Source of the DNA: Rhipicephalus microplus
Taxonomy: Eukaryota > Arthropoda > Arachnida > Ixodida > Ixodidae
NCBI RefSeq assembly: GCF_043290135.1
Contig: NC_134700.1
Location: forward strand, 236,085,088-236,149,087
Length of the DNA: 64,000 bases
Direction: 5' to 3'
Translations under genes and position numbers: made by a program
Shown: one piece after another, positions 34,885 through 45,989 of the stretch
Position numbering within the stretch: position 1 is the first letter of the stretch
Layout of the letters: every line of letters begins with the position of its first letter
Notes under the pieces: model-generated
What the model was told of the DNA's origin: nothing
The model's input: only the letters and a program-made list of their open reading frames with translations
Database searches by the model: none

Positions 34885-35780
34885 TTAGAGTGAAGGCTGT
34901 CGATTCTTTGCTGGTTCCTGATAGACATGCAGGCGGGGAAGCTGTCGAGCTTCTTCGGCGCGTTGAAAATAAGTGGTGACGCTGAGAATGTCTGCATCAG
35001 TGATAGCTACAGCAGCACTGTGCCGGGTATCGTTGCCGGGCTCCTTCCGTAGCCAAACTTGTACGACGACAGCTGTGTCATTTCCTGCACTAATGTCATG
35101 TATGCGAAAGTCACGTATAAGAAATGTTGGCATCCCAGGCCTTGCGGTCGACGTCGATGAACAAGCGCGGTATGTCGGCGATAGTCTTGTTCAGACGCTC
35201 GGTGAGCCCATTGGTTTGCGGGTGGTCTGGTGGTGGCTTGTTTGGCTGTATCTCAAAAGTTGTCTGAACTAACTCTGCAGTAGAGGACGTACTTCTGTCG
35301 GTAACGAGATCCTCTGAGGCGCCACGACACACAACGATGTCGTCAACGAATAACTTCGCTACCTCGGTGGCAATGCCTCTAGGTAAGGCTCCTGTTTCTG
35401 CGTAGCGAGTTGAGGCAGTCGGTATAGCTACGACGATTCATTTATTCCCGCTAGTCGACGTAGAAAACGGCTCCAGTAGATTCATACCAATTTTCAGTAG
35501 TAGTAGGTGAGGTGGGTTGATCGAATGAAAAAAGCCTGCTGGTCTAGACAGTGGTGCCTAGCACCCCTGAAAGTCTTGGCATGTCCTGACACATCGAGCG
35601 ACTTCGGTGGCAAGGTGCGGCCAGTAGTACTTTTCCTATATTCTTGCGAGTGGGCGGAAAGCACCAATGTGTCCAGCAATAGAATCGTCATGCAAGGATT
35701 GAAGGGCTTGTCTCACCGCTGAAGTAACCACGAGAAGGAGTTTGGCTCGAAGGGACGAGAAGTTCTTTGGGAGAACACTG
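34885..35780 (-). pseudogene. Ty3/gypsy-type integrase remnant
   Basis: Read 35780 to 34885. First is an integrase zinc-binding region with the His pair in LHDDSIAGHIG and the Cys pair in CVRTCQ, around YYWPHLATEV. The catalytic core follows: IGMNLLEPF carries Asn where the family has its first catalytic Asp. VTDRSTSSTAEL holds the second Asp, and HPQTNGLTERLNKT holds the Glu. Then come IDVDRKAWDA, an Asn-less TFAYMTLVQE, YGRSPAT, and ADILSVTTYFQRAEEARQL. A stop lies between RPLARI and the next block, and several frame changes separate the parts. The role would have been strand transfer of element cDNA into the host genome. Protease, RT and RNase H are not found and no flanking LTR was recognised, so only the end of pol survives. 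Confidence 0.85.
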
Positions 35781-36127
35781 CTTAGCAGGGAGCACTACGC
35801 CAGTCCTCTCTTGAATACCTTCGGACGAGTGGTGGTGTTGTCCTCGATATATTTCACTGAATTCCACCGAAATCCTGCGTTTCAAGTCACCTCGCTCTTA
35901 TTTACCTCCTTTTCTATTTCTCACTAACTTGCTCTTTTTCAATTTTTATTCGTAGTTTGGCCCGCGTTGCACCAAGCGACGATTGCATACGACATTCCGG
36001 GCCCCTGAAGTGCTCTGCACTTAATGTTATCTTTAAGGTGCTCGAAGAACAGAGGGAAAAGGGATTCTTTATGGTGCCAACTCACGCTAAAATAGCTGCG
36101 CCGCAGAGTTCCCTAAAATTAACTAGA
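35781..36127. other. short stretch without supported features
   Basis: Sits between the integrase remnant and the fold-back element; nothing recognisable. Confidence 0.35.
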
Positions 36128-36505
36128 GAGGACTGTGGCGCAGCGATCGTTCAGCGACCATGGGAATTATGGGTATGAGATAAATTTGCCTAGTCTTCGT
36201 ACTTGCGCACAGCAAACCGCACTTGTGATTTCGTTTATTGCCGTGGTCCGGTTTCGTTTCGAAGGAAAGAACGAACTATTTTAAACTCCGGCACCCCATT
36301 TGAAATGATGATTCTAAAAGGTGAAAGTTGTGAAACGTATCTGGATAACTTTTGCCGATTGTTATTTCATGACAAAGCAGCTTGAAGTCACGCGAAGCCG
36401 GAAGGAACGTAAAGTACGAAGACTAGGCAAATCCGTGTACTACCCATAATTTCTATGCTCGCTGGAGCACCATGCGTTGCAACCCCCATAGACACTGGCG
36501 CCAGA
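36128..36505. mobile_element. fold-back (MITE-like) element, ~375 bp
   Basis: The left arm core GGAATTATGGGTA...AAATTTGCCTAGTCTTCGTACTT (36167-36207) is the reverse complement of AAGTACGAAGACTAGGCAAATCC...TACCCATAATTTC (36413-36455). Weaker pairing continues outward (CAGCGACCATGG against GCTCGCTGGAGC), giving arms of about 65-75 bp. The ~200-bp centre has a 60-codon open frame of no known kind. Exact ends and target duplication were not determined. Confidence 0.75.
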
Positions 36506-38790
36506 GTTCTTTCTAGTGTATATTTAGGAAACTGTATGGGCTACGGTATGTGCGGTGTTGTCCGCGTTACGCCATGCGGTGACAACAGCATACGATGAAA
36601 ACATACCTTAGAAATGACCGTGCACCCTTATAGCTAGGTGGCTGAAGTGTTGTACTTAGGCTGACGGCAGTGGTTCACTCACCGGTAATGGTGGAAACAT
36701 TTTGACGGGGGCAAAACACGACATTCGTAGGCTTTGCTAGCGATTTCGAAGCGTATCTCACGACACTTGCAGACTTTTTTCTTTCAGTGCGTTTAACTAG
36801 AATGAATGCCCAAGCTCTTTCCCTTTCTGGTCGACCACCTGTTAAGCAAGGTAAAAATATCGTGGCACATGGAAACATAGTAATGAATTCGTTAGGTAGC
36901 GCATGCACAATCCACTCACGTGGTTTGCTCAGCTTCTCGAGCAACGCTGCAAGTCTTCGTCTAGGCCGACCCACAGGGGGCCGTGGAAAAAGTCTATCCA
37001 CTTGGTTTGTTCACGCACGTCTCGGAGGACATCGCTAATTAAATTCCGGCCATTTATTGACTCAACGCCAGGACGCTATTAGCGCGCTGCTCTCTGCACA
37101 CCGCACTCTGAGGTGTGACCACGAGATGTTTCCTAAAGAGTTACTGGGGCAACCATGGCCTCAGTGGGTGTTTTTCAAGATCGTCACTTTACCAGCCTAT
37201 CGTTTTCTATGACTGCTGGTGATGTATGGAAAAATTAAAGTATAAAAAAGCACCAGCCGGAGATTGGTTGAATTGTTACTGAATGGTGCAATACCCATGA
37301 TTATCCATGGGTTGCAATTAGAGAATAGGAATGTTTGTTTGCAGTTTCTTAAGGTGTTATACTGCGCACAGGTCTTAACTTTAGTGGCTTATAATGTAAC
37401 AAAGTTCTTTATACTTCTGCTTTCCACTCCCCATTGACTTAGTGTATGACGCAATTGTTAATTTATGTCGCTTTTAATCTTTTTTTTATCATTCATTGTC
37501 AATGATTGGCTCATATTGGTAAAGTGCAAAAATAATAGAAATATTTGAGGTAGAACCGTCATCTTATTTTGTTTTGAGTTATCCTTTTTCTCACGCTTGC
37601 AAAGATAAGGAATATTCACTAAAACAATCGTATAGCAGAGAAGGATAGTGTAGCACACGTTACTTGCAAAGCTGTTCTTATCCAGATTTCGTGAAAAATA
37701 AACTCTTTGCCTCCCCTGACACACTTTCCGGTGTCATCGTTAGGCTTTCAGCGCCCACTTCGAGTAATTAGAAGTATGCACATTGCAAGGTCGTCGTCAT
37801 AATAGACATAATGGCATTTGAATCATTTATATATTGTTTATTTTGTTGTACAGCGTTTAACGTCAAGTAAAACAAGAGCTCGGTGCAGTTTGCGCTTCAA
37901 TTTATTGCATATCTTCTGTTACTCGGTGGATATTATTGGCATCAGTGTCTTCAATATTATATATGGTACATAAATGTTATGACCTTCTCAACAGCTGATG
38001 GCGTGTAAAAAATGCTGCTCTAAATAAAAAATAGAACACAAGTCCGCATCCACTGAAACACAAGAACGTGAAAAGGCTCACTCATTACAGAAGTAGCTTC
38101 ATCTAGCGTGATAAGCGAAGATTATCTGTGATAGCACAAGTCTGAATAAGCGGGGAACGAAATGAGCATCTCTACCAACCAGCTGTGTCGCTGTATATTC
38201 CTTTCGGTTAAGTCAATTGGTCGTGTTCCTTTGTACCGAATGTCTGTTTACAGAGAAAAGTTCATGAAGGCATACACTCGTCCCCTTTCCCCCTCTGATC
38301 ACTAGCAAATTCCTACAAAAAAAAAAAAAAACGCGAGAAGTCACGCGAGACATAGAAACGGTGCCAGGGTATTGACGGCCCGAGCATGAAGAAAAAGAAA
38401 TTAACCATTCGTGGGTGTCGCCTTATAAGACTCGACAGAACGGCCCAGCAAACCTCATTGGCTTGCATCAAAGTTGCTCCTCTCTCGGGTATCTGTAGTG
38501 GAGGCGACTATGTCGACACTCATCTTGGTGCATGTTCATGTGTTCACAACGAGGGTGCTTTATGACCAGAATTGTAACCACTTCGGAAGTATTGGTAAGT
38601 GGACGAGCCTCCTCGGTTATGATGACACGTGCGCGCATTCACGCACACACACGTTTCTTTCACGTTCGCCATAATATCGGTGGTGTCGAACGAAGAGTCA
38701 AGATACCGTGTAAGCGCAACACTTCGTTCGGGGCGGAGCGCGATGATCAATCGTTTTTCTTATCGAGAACGGTGTTGCCCAGACCACTAC
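36506..38790. other. 2.3 kb without supported features
   Basis: The 108-codon minus frame at 36675-37001 and others lack motifs. Poly-A run near 38319-38333. Confidence 0.4.
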
Positions 38791-38838
38791 CACGGCCACT
38801 CGATCTCCCCCACCAGAGGGGGAGATCGAGCGGCCGTG
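38791..38838. repeat. long stem-loop, 21-bp arms and 6-nt loop
   Basis: CACGGCCACTCGATCTCCCCC (38791-38811) and GGGGGAGATCGAGCGGCCGTG (38818-38838) pair with one mismatch around ACCAGA. It lies in a GC-rich patch with no identified element ends. Confidence 0.9.
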
Positions 38839-38905
38839 CCACTACGAAGCGACTCTTACGCGCGACTGGCGCTATTTTCTTACTTTTGCTATTCTTTCCT
38901 TTTTG

Positions 38906-38941
38906 TTTGGAGCAGATTCACGATTTGGAGCAGATTCACGC
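38906..38941. repeat. 18-bp tandem duplication
   Basis: TTTGGAGCAGATTCACGA is followed directly by TTTGGAGCAGATTCACGC. Confidence 0.95.
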
Positions 38942-39020
38942 TTCTAAAGAATATTCTCATCTGTCACGGGGGGGGAGGGGGGGGCGAAGAAAGAAAGCAC
39001 TTTTGTTTCTTGCGTCTCCT

Positions 39021-39142
39021 GGAAAGAAGGAAAATAGGGGGAAAAGAACGACAGGGAAGTTAACCAGCCTATAGGCAGCCGGTTTGCTACCCTGCGCATG
39101 GGAGAGGGATGGGGAAGATGAAAGATAGTGAGCAGAGAGGGA
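39021..39142 (-). repeat. interspersed repeat S, copy 2
   Basis: Reverse complement of 33212-33325, sharing GTTAACCAGCCTATAGGCAG and GGTTTGCTACCCTGCGCATG. Confidence 0.75.
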
Positions 39143-39168
39143 AGAGAGAAACACAGCACATTCGGCAG

Positions 39169-39247
39169 TTGCGTCTCCTGACATTTTCATGGATAGCATA
39201 GAACAAGAAAAATTGCGTCTCCTGACATTTTCTTGTTCTATGCTATC
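39169..39247. repeat. direct-plus-inverted duplication (snapback-like)
   Basis: A 20-bp direct repeat TTGCGTCTCCTGACATTTTC occurs at 39169 and 39213. GATAGCATAGAACAAGAAAA (39192-39211) is followed by its perfect reverse complement at 39228-39247. The order A-B-A-B' fits copying with a template switch. Confidence 0.95.
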
Positions 39248-39490
39248 TAAAAACAAGGCCAACGCAAGTAAACTACAGCTTTCTTGTAGATAGGACACCT
39301 TATCAAAAGAAAAAAAAATGACGGTGGTTCCGCGACTTCATTCTTTGCAACTTTTGACTTATCTATAAGGTAATCTCGATTTCCCTTGAAGGTTGGAAGT
39401 ATCGTATCTAGAAAAAGGAACTGCTCAGCCAAACGGGCCGTAATGATGCTATCGCCTTCAAGCACACGTTGTACACACTTTTTATCGAGT

Positions 39491-39734
39491 GCCCCGCCGC
39501 GGTGGTCTAGAGGCTAAGGTACTCGGCTGCTGACCCGCAGATCGCGAGTTCGAATCCTGGCTGCGGCGGCTGCATTTCCGATGGAGGCGGAGATGTTGTA
39601 GGCCCGTGTGCTCAGATTTGGGTGCACGTCAAAGAACCCCAGGTGGTCAAAGTTTCCGGACCCATCCACTACGGCGTCTCTCATAATCATATGGTGGTTT
39701 TGGGACGTTAAACCCCATATATCATCAATCAATC
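39491..39734 (+). mobile_element. Ruka: Ruka-type SINE, full length, perfect 11-bp TSD
   Basis: Complete copy: GCCCCGCCGCGGTGGTCTAGAGG head with box A, TTCGAATCC box B, the constant body (GCACGTCAAAGAACCCCAGG, ATATGGTGGTTTTGGGACG) and an ATCATCAATCAATC tail. It is flanked by identical TTTTTATCGAG at 39479-39489 and 39735-39745. That is a clean target-site duplication, so both ends are known and the copy is young. RNA polymerase III transcription from the internal boxes is expected for the class. Confidence 0.95.
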
Positions 39735-39745
39735 TTTTTATCGAG

Positions 39746-41559
39746 GGCAAGAACAGGCAAGCGTTTAGTAAAAATATGAAGCCATTTGTTCATCTATTTT
39801 ACTTGTTACACACTAATATTCGAATAATAACAAAACCCAATTTTACATACTCTAATTATCAGTCCATTAACTAGAAAATCTTATTTTGTTATACAAGTGT
39901 TGATTAACGAAAGAAAAAGTCAGGCAATGCGGGACATAATGTTGAAGCATTTTATGCTGATCAACGGGGGCTACTGATATTAGTGAAAGGCACGCAGGGA
40001 GGAAATCCGCGTCTGAGGGCAAAACAAATCATTGAGCTGTGTTGCGATCGAAAACTTGGCCAGGTTGCAAAGGTGTGTTCTGCTGTAGTCGTGTAACTTG
40101 AGTATTCAGCCCATAAAGAAAGCTCACGTATTGAATGTCATGTACAAACAACAATTATGTGATCCAGGCAAGTTTTCTCAAATGAATCCCTCCCCCCGTT
40201 CTCCTAAGCTGCAACGAAAATCTAGCGGCCGCAGCTGCCAAGCAGTGGTAATGGCTGCTACAAGCACATGGATAGAACACAAAGGCGCTTTGTGTACAGC
40301 AGAATGATAAAAGTTTTATAGAAAAAACAATAGATTGGACCGAGTGCAAGAAAACAAAAAAAGGGAGGGGGGAGATTTCTTGTTCTTCTTACGCGTGTTA
40401 TATTCAAGAAAATAATTGAAAAAAGTAGAACACTAGAGAACGAGAAAGAACTCGTAGCACATGACACAGTGAAGCAGCCGTAAAAAACTTTTTACGACGG
40501 TCCAGTCGGGAAAGACTCGGACAGTCAAACAAGGAGGAATACCGTCTATTGCCTGCCGCCAGCAATGTTCACTAGGGAACCAGCGTGGACAAGACTTGAT
40601 TGTCGCCATAAGTGTAGGGGACAGCGAGGTACCTTAAGCGATCTACGAGGAAACTCCCACGCTTCTTCCAAGACTGTTATACCCGCAGCCTCTTGGGAGA
40701 GCCGGCAGTTGAGGCATCGGGGACCGCAGCAGTGCAGTCAAGAAAAGAAAAAAAAAGGTTATGTGCGACTTCCAGTAGTGTGTGTCATGCCATGAACATT
40801 GCTGCTTTTCTCTTCGTATATCTATACAGTAGTTTTTCTTTCACAGCATTATTGAGGCTGGCCTTGCTTTTGTTGAGAGGAAACTATCATCATCATGAAC
40901 CAAAACGTGCTGTCTTTTTCAGCTCGGTCTTCGATTTGCTTCGCTCTCAGAGCACGCGCACTAATTTTTTCTCTGGTGTGGAATGCAATAACTCTTTTAG
41001 CAGAGAGAACGCGCACATAGAGAGGGAGAGAGAGATGAATAAGGAGACAAATTTTTGGCAAAAAAATTTTTGCGAGAGCAAGCACAGCCATGCATAGTAT
41101 GGTATATCAAGTGGGAAAGGAGAAGTGAGGGGATAAAAGCTTAGCCAAGAGAGCCGGTGTCCACCAGCTGACCTGGGACATCGCCTTGCGTTACTCAGTA
41201 GGATCTGCTCTATTTTTTCTTCATTATTTTGCAAATGCTACAGAAGTAGTGAAGACGAACTTCGACGACTCATTTCTATTCGTCATAAAAAAGCGGTTTA
41301 AATTTTATGTCGTAGGTGGCGTTCTTTTTGCATTATTTAACGTTTCCTTTTGAAATACTTCATTTCAGTTTTAATATCCATGTTTATTATTTCTCACGAG
41401 CAGTGCCGTCATGTAAAAGCCCGCGGGGAGGTATCACGTGTATATTAAGCGGAAGTGTTTGCTGACCCCACGGAATATCTCAAGGGATAAAGGTGTGCTA
41501 TTCCTTGCCTCGTTTCCCTGCCAGCAGTTCGCTGCCTTTTCACGCTCGTGTTAGCGGAT
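39746..41559. other. 1.8 kb without supported features
   Basis: AT-rich; GAGAGGGAGAGAGAG purine tract near 41020. Frames at 40693-41097 and 40849-41091 have no motif. Confidence 0.4.
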
Positions 41560-42480
41560 AGCCGTAGAAAGACCCTGTACAAATATCTCGTAAGGGCCCA
41601 GAAGCATTAAATATACAGCGAAAGCTGTATATGGCGAACGAAAACCCGTCCGGCAGTGATGTCACGAGGGGTCTCCATTGGCTGTGTTATCAGTTGCGTC
41701 GTTCGTGACGTCATTTGCCGTCGGCTTCGTTGTGAGTGCCGTTGTCGCCGTCGTCCATCCCGTCGCAGCCATGGCGCCGAGCCTCGTGCGCGTGCATCAG
41801 TTTCCATAGGTTGTGCCATGCTCCCTCAAGGACTGCACAAATAAGAGTCTTATTCTTTCTCTGAACACTACCACCACGATCATCAGCTTCTTCTGAAACC
41901 TTCCACATGGGTACGCCACGGAAGAGCGCTGAAAGTGAAAACATAAGAGAGCTCACATTTGCCGTGCCGATGGAGCAGCCCGGGCACAAAAACAGGCCTG
42001 GGAGACCGAGTACCATCCCAACTGCGTAGTGATGATCCGTCCGCCTTCCAAGCCGCGATAAATCGTGAACGGGAGGGCAAGCAGTGGTGGCGGGCGGATC
42101 CTGCAAACCACGCTGCCGAGTTTGCTCGCAATGTCAAACGCTTGTAACACCTTTGTGGCGTCAACGTGATGACTGCGGGAGTGCGTTCGCTGGACCGAAC
42201 GCCGGCTTTCCGTGGGAGTTTCTCCAGCGGCACATTGGCTTCGACTGCGACGTCTGTGACCACCTGTGGTTTTAGAACAATCACCATGATTAACGAATCG
42301 CGGAACGCATTACACTCCTCCATGAGACACAATGTGCGGCATATGTGAAATAAACACTGAGGTAAACCGAAGCGATACGTGTGTAGAACCTCATTAAGAA
42401 ACACGGAAATCTTACCAACAATTGCGAAAGGCTTCAGTGCCACGTCGGGTTGAACCCATGGCTAAGCACCGGGGCTGCAC
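41560..42480 (+). other. GC-rich block with a CxxC...LWF fragment, possibly Helitron-derived
   Basis: Positions 41960-42147 read REREGKQWWRADPANHAAEFARN, and around 42231-42275 HIGFDCDVCDHLWF followed by a stop. A Cys-x2-Cys followed by x2-LWF resembles the zinc-binding lead seen before the replication-initiator region of Helitron-type proteins, but this is a weak likeness from memory. Large minus-strand frames (41711-42106, 41883-42443) overlap it and are probably shadows. AGCGAAAGCTGTATATGGCG at about 41619 contains a short palindrome. Confidence 0.2.
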
Positions 42481-42919
42481 GTTTTAGCTTTCGCTGGATA
42501 ACCGTTTGTGCAGAGTGCTTGGACGGTGACTATTTTTTTAGTATCTCTCTAACCGTATCAAGTATTCAGTACATGACATGCCACGATAATTTGTTTGGAA
42601 ATCTTAATAGAGCAAGCATACGAGGAAACATCCTGCGCGATGTTAACCTTCGGAGTCATTACCCGCGTACAATTCCTCGAATATAATTCAACTTTTTGCG
42701 GAGGCATAAGTGTAGAAAGCTCACATTGGAAACCATCGCAGAATCGAGATGTGGTGCTATCTTTGTTTACATTCCTCTTTGCTACAATCTTAAAACAAGA
42801 TTAGTTCATTTCATAACTGGGTGCCCAGGCATACTCGCACTGCTACACACTCTGGTTACTATTTTGTTTTTGTAGATTGCTTAGAAGTGTGGCAGTTTGA
42901 GCTAGTTGGTATGACATGA
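42481..42919. other. stretch without supported features
   Basis: Nothing recognisable before the fold-back arm. Confidence 0.35.
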
Positions 42920-43310
42920 CGATAGTTATAGCGCGAGAACAGAACGACAGCAAAGAGATAATTGATTGATTGATATGAGGGGTTTAACTTCCCAAGACCA
43001 CCATATGATTATGAGAGACGCCGTAGTGGAGGGCTTTGGAAATTTCGACCACCTGGGGTTCTTTAACGTGCACCCAAATCTGAGCACACGGGCCTACAGC
43101 ATTTCCGCCTCCATCGGAAATGCAGCCGCTGCAGCCGGGATTCGAACCCATGGCCTGCGGGTCAGCAGCCGAGTACCTTAGCCACTAGACCACCGCGGCG
43201 GGGCAACGGCCAAGAGACAAGGACACGAGCTGAGTTGGAAATTAACGTTCGTGTCCTTCTTGTCCCCGTGTCTTCGTTCTGTTCTCGCGCTATAACTATC
43301 GTCACGCAGA
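42920..43310. mobile_element. fold-back element split by a Ruka SINE
   Basis: The left arm GACGATAGTTATAGCGCGAGAACAGAACGA (about 42920-42949) is the exact reverse complement of TCGTTCTGTTCTCGCGCTATAACTATCGTC near 43278-43307. Inner parts (AGACAAGGACACGAGC against GTTCGTGTCCTTCTTGTCCCC) also pair. With the SINE removed the element would be about 145 bp, nearly all arm. It encodes nothing. Confidence 0.85.
42961..43204 (-). mobile_element. Ruka: Ruka-type SINE, full length, inside the fold-back element
   Basis: Minus-strand copy running from the CCCCGCCGCGGTGGTCTAGTGG head at 43203 through TTCGAATCCC to the ATCAATCAATCAAT tail at 42961. The flanks (CAAAGAGATAA left, CCAAGAGACAA right, the latter five bases away) resemble each other, but I do not claim a clean target duplication. 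Confidence 0.9.
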
Positions 43311-43632
43311 TTGCTGTTACGTACGCACTCTATAGTTAGCAGGTGTTCATTGCTTTGCCATTCGGAGCCCTTAAGGAAAAAAAAAATAGCCAGTATCCTA
43401 AAATTACGTAGTATGCCGCTAATCTCGTCTATTATTTAGGGGTGCTCGACTACCTAAAACACCAAATTGCCCGTGCAAAGTAATTTCTGCACCAACCGCG
43501 TATGTTAACTTCATCTCTAGAGAAAAAAAATGACGGACGGAAAACAGCCAATGGAAGCTGAAAAAAAAAAAGATTCGAGACAACATTTTTCATTGTTGAA
43601 AACACTTTTCTGTGCTTACCCCAATGCTTTAA

Positions 43633-43662
43633 TACACCGTAGTACTGTAGTACTACGGTGTA
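43633..43662. repeat. perfect 14-bp palindrome with 2-nt centre
   Basis: TACACCGTAGTACT-GT-AGTACTACGGTGTA, every arm base paired. No neighbouring gene or element explains it. Confidence 0.97.
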
Positions 43663-45989
43663 CTCAAGTAGCGCTTGTTGTCCTGTATTTGGCCGACAAA
43701 GAGCTCCAAAATAGACATTCATATTCCACAAAATCAAAGAAATGGGAACAAAACAACTTCACAACAATGTGGTTCCAAAAGAGTTTCCAAAATACAAGGA
43801 TGATATAAAGCAATAGCAATAGCGAATGACTTTCTTGATTTCTATATATTTATAGGCTGCCTGTTTTTGGGCAACCAGGTATACGCTACGAAATTCTCCG
43901 GCTGACGTAGCGAGGAGTTTCGACCACCAAAATTGTGCCAGGAATCTGGGAAGTGACCTCCCCTTCATTAATTTTGCTCTCTTAATTGTATATACATCTC
44001 ACGTATGTCATTTATTTAGTAAACCAAAGGACTACATTGCAAAAGAGTGTACATTAACTCATGATTTTACAATGGGTATTAATACGGCCACACATTGTAG
44101 TTCATTGTACGTAAGCGTGACGACTTTCGTACGCGAAAACACAAACCCATTTTTCACGTTCATTGAACTTCACCTCCCCGCATTACTATTCTGCGCATGA
44201 CATCAACTGCTCAACGCATGTCGCCTGTAGCACTTTTTTTTCGCTGATCCCTTTATTTAGTTTCTTTCACCGCCCTTTTTCTTTGTCGAACTCGTTTTGT
44301 TTGTTTCATTGGCTCTTCTATACACCGGCTGCTTTTCAAGCTTGACGCCTCGCTTTCTGAAGTTCTAAAACTTGTTATGCAAGTACGGCATTGTTTCCTT
44401 TAAGAAAGCCTTTCGCTGCGAGTTTCTTTAGGTTCTGGCAATTATATTTTCTGTTCTTAGTTTGAGGAAGGAAAGAATTTTCAGTTGTTCGAAACGGCTG
44501 TGATGCTAGTATTTGCCGCGAAGCACCACACGAGTGAAGCGCATCAGAAGACAAATGAAAAAAAGAGCTTATTAGCAAGCACAGCACGTATAGTTGGGGT
44601 GTTCCTGTTTTTCCCCTGAAATCATTATGGTATCCCCACCCCACCCCCTCTCTTTTTGTCGCCACCATGACTTTCGCAGCTGGTACGCTGTAGTGAACTG
44701 ATGTAGAGCACGTTTTAGGCAGCTCCCTTATACAGAGAGGATAAAAGAAATACGCGTTACGTTGTCTAACGATAACGAAATTAAAGTGTGATATTGTGCT
44801 GCACTTAGCAAAGTTTCTTTCTTTCTTCCTTGTCACCGAATTTCAATACTTTCGCATTCAACAGAGTTGACAGCAGGAGAAACAAGTATGTTTAGAAAAT
44901 TAATTGAAGTAGCTAATGTAAAAGGCTGTAACTGCTTAGATGGTGATATAAATGTTCAATTAACATCGATGGAAACATTAGGTATTTTAATGTCACTTAT
45001 GAAACAAACAAGTGGGAAACATTTTAACCAAAGACTTTGAATATGGCCGATTGTGTCCAAATTTTATTAGGCATGTAGCATTAACAGAAGTACAGGGAAA
45101 TGATGCAAATAACTCAAGGGGGCTAAATATTCACGCTATTTTTTTATTTGCTTATATAGCACGTGTCTAAGCACTGCTGCTTTTTTGTGATTTTCCTTCA
45201 TGTTTTGTATAGCACACGACAACCACAGGGCAAATCGTACTTCTAATTATCCTTGCTTACTCTGTTCTTTGTTTCATTTTTAAAGCAAACCAGAAAACGG
45301 GGCTTCGGTCTTGTTCAAACCTATTTTTCTAAGAACGACTGCTATTACCAAGGACCAACATCATGTAATAACTACTGAAGCTCTGATGGCTTTACTACAG
45401 ATTGCATTTTTGTTGAGAGCTTTTGTCACCCCTGATCTTGATAACATTTAATTATCCTTTGCGTTTTTGATGTCGACATACTGTAGCTCTGAGAGCTCAT
45501 TTTTATATATTGACGACGTCTTAAAATGAAATACGTTCGCCGTAAAGGCTGCGAGCTGGATCACAAAAAAAAACAAAAACGAAAGAAAAAATGACGTGAA
45601 AGTCTCCCCCCCCCTCTTTTTTTTTTTACGTTCGTGCGCCATTAGTGGGGCAGTCGGAGCGAGCAAGATTCGATGAAAGTCGGCATAAATCAACTCCCAA
45701 ATGTTCAATTACAGTCGGCTTGAGTCACAGTGCGCACAGTTTTAACGTGGAGCGTTGCTCAGTTTGCATCGAGAACGACTGCGATGGTGCGCGCATACTT
45801 TAGCAGCCCGTATTCAGGGAATACCGAACGTAGCACTTAAGGGCTTTGCCGAACAGAGAGAAGTAGCGGTACAGAAATACAGATCGCATTGCTCTCAAAC
45901 TTTTGTTAATAGATTCCGCGCGCTGCACGGAGCGAAGGAGGAGGGTCTATAGGGTGCCTCGATGTGCGCGTGTCTCCGCTTCCATGGTG
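43663..45989. other. 2.3 kb without supported features
   Basis: Contains a 153-codon minus frame (44375-44836) with no motif and mixed composition; I do not call it a gene. T- and A-runs near 45566-45630. Confidence 0.4.

Noticed and set aside
38532..39074. 180-codon open frame, the longest in the middle of the window on the plus strand
   Set aside because: It crosses the 21-bp stem-loop, an 18-bp tandem duplication and repeat S, and has no domain; overlapping frames are also open.
41883..42443. 186-codon minus-strand open frame
   Set aside because: Lies antisense to the possible Helitron-like fragment; no motif, and GC-rich composition explains the lack of stops.
42940..43222. TSD for the Ruka copy inside the fold-back
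   Set aside because: The candidate CAAAGAGATAA/CCAAGAGACAA pair is not adjacent to the SINE's head side and has mismatches.
44375..44836. 153-codon minus-strand open frame
   Set aside because: No recognisable domain or neighbouring signals; length is plausible by chance in 64 kb read in six frames.
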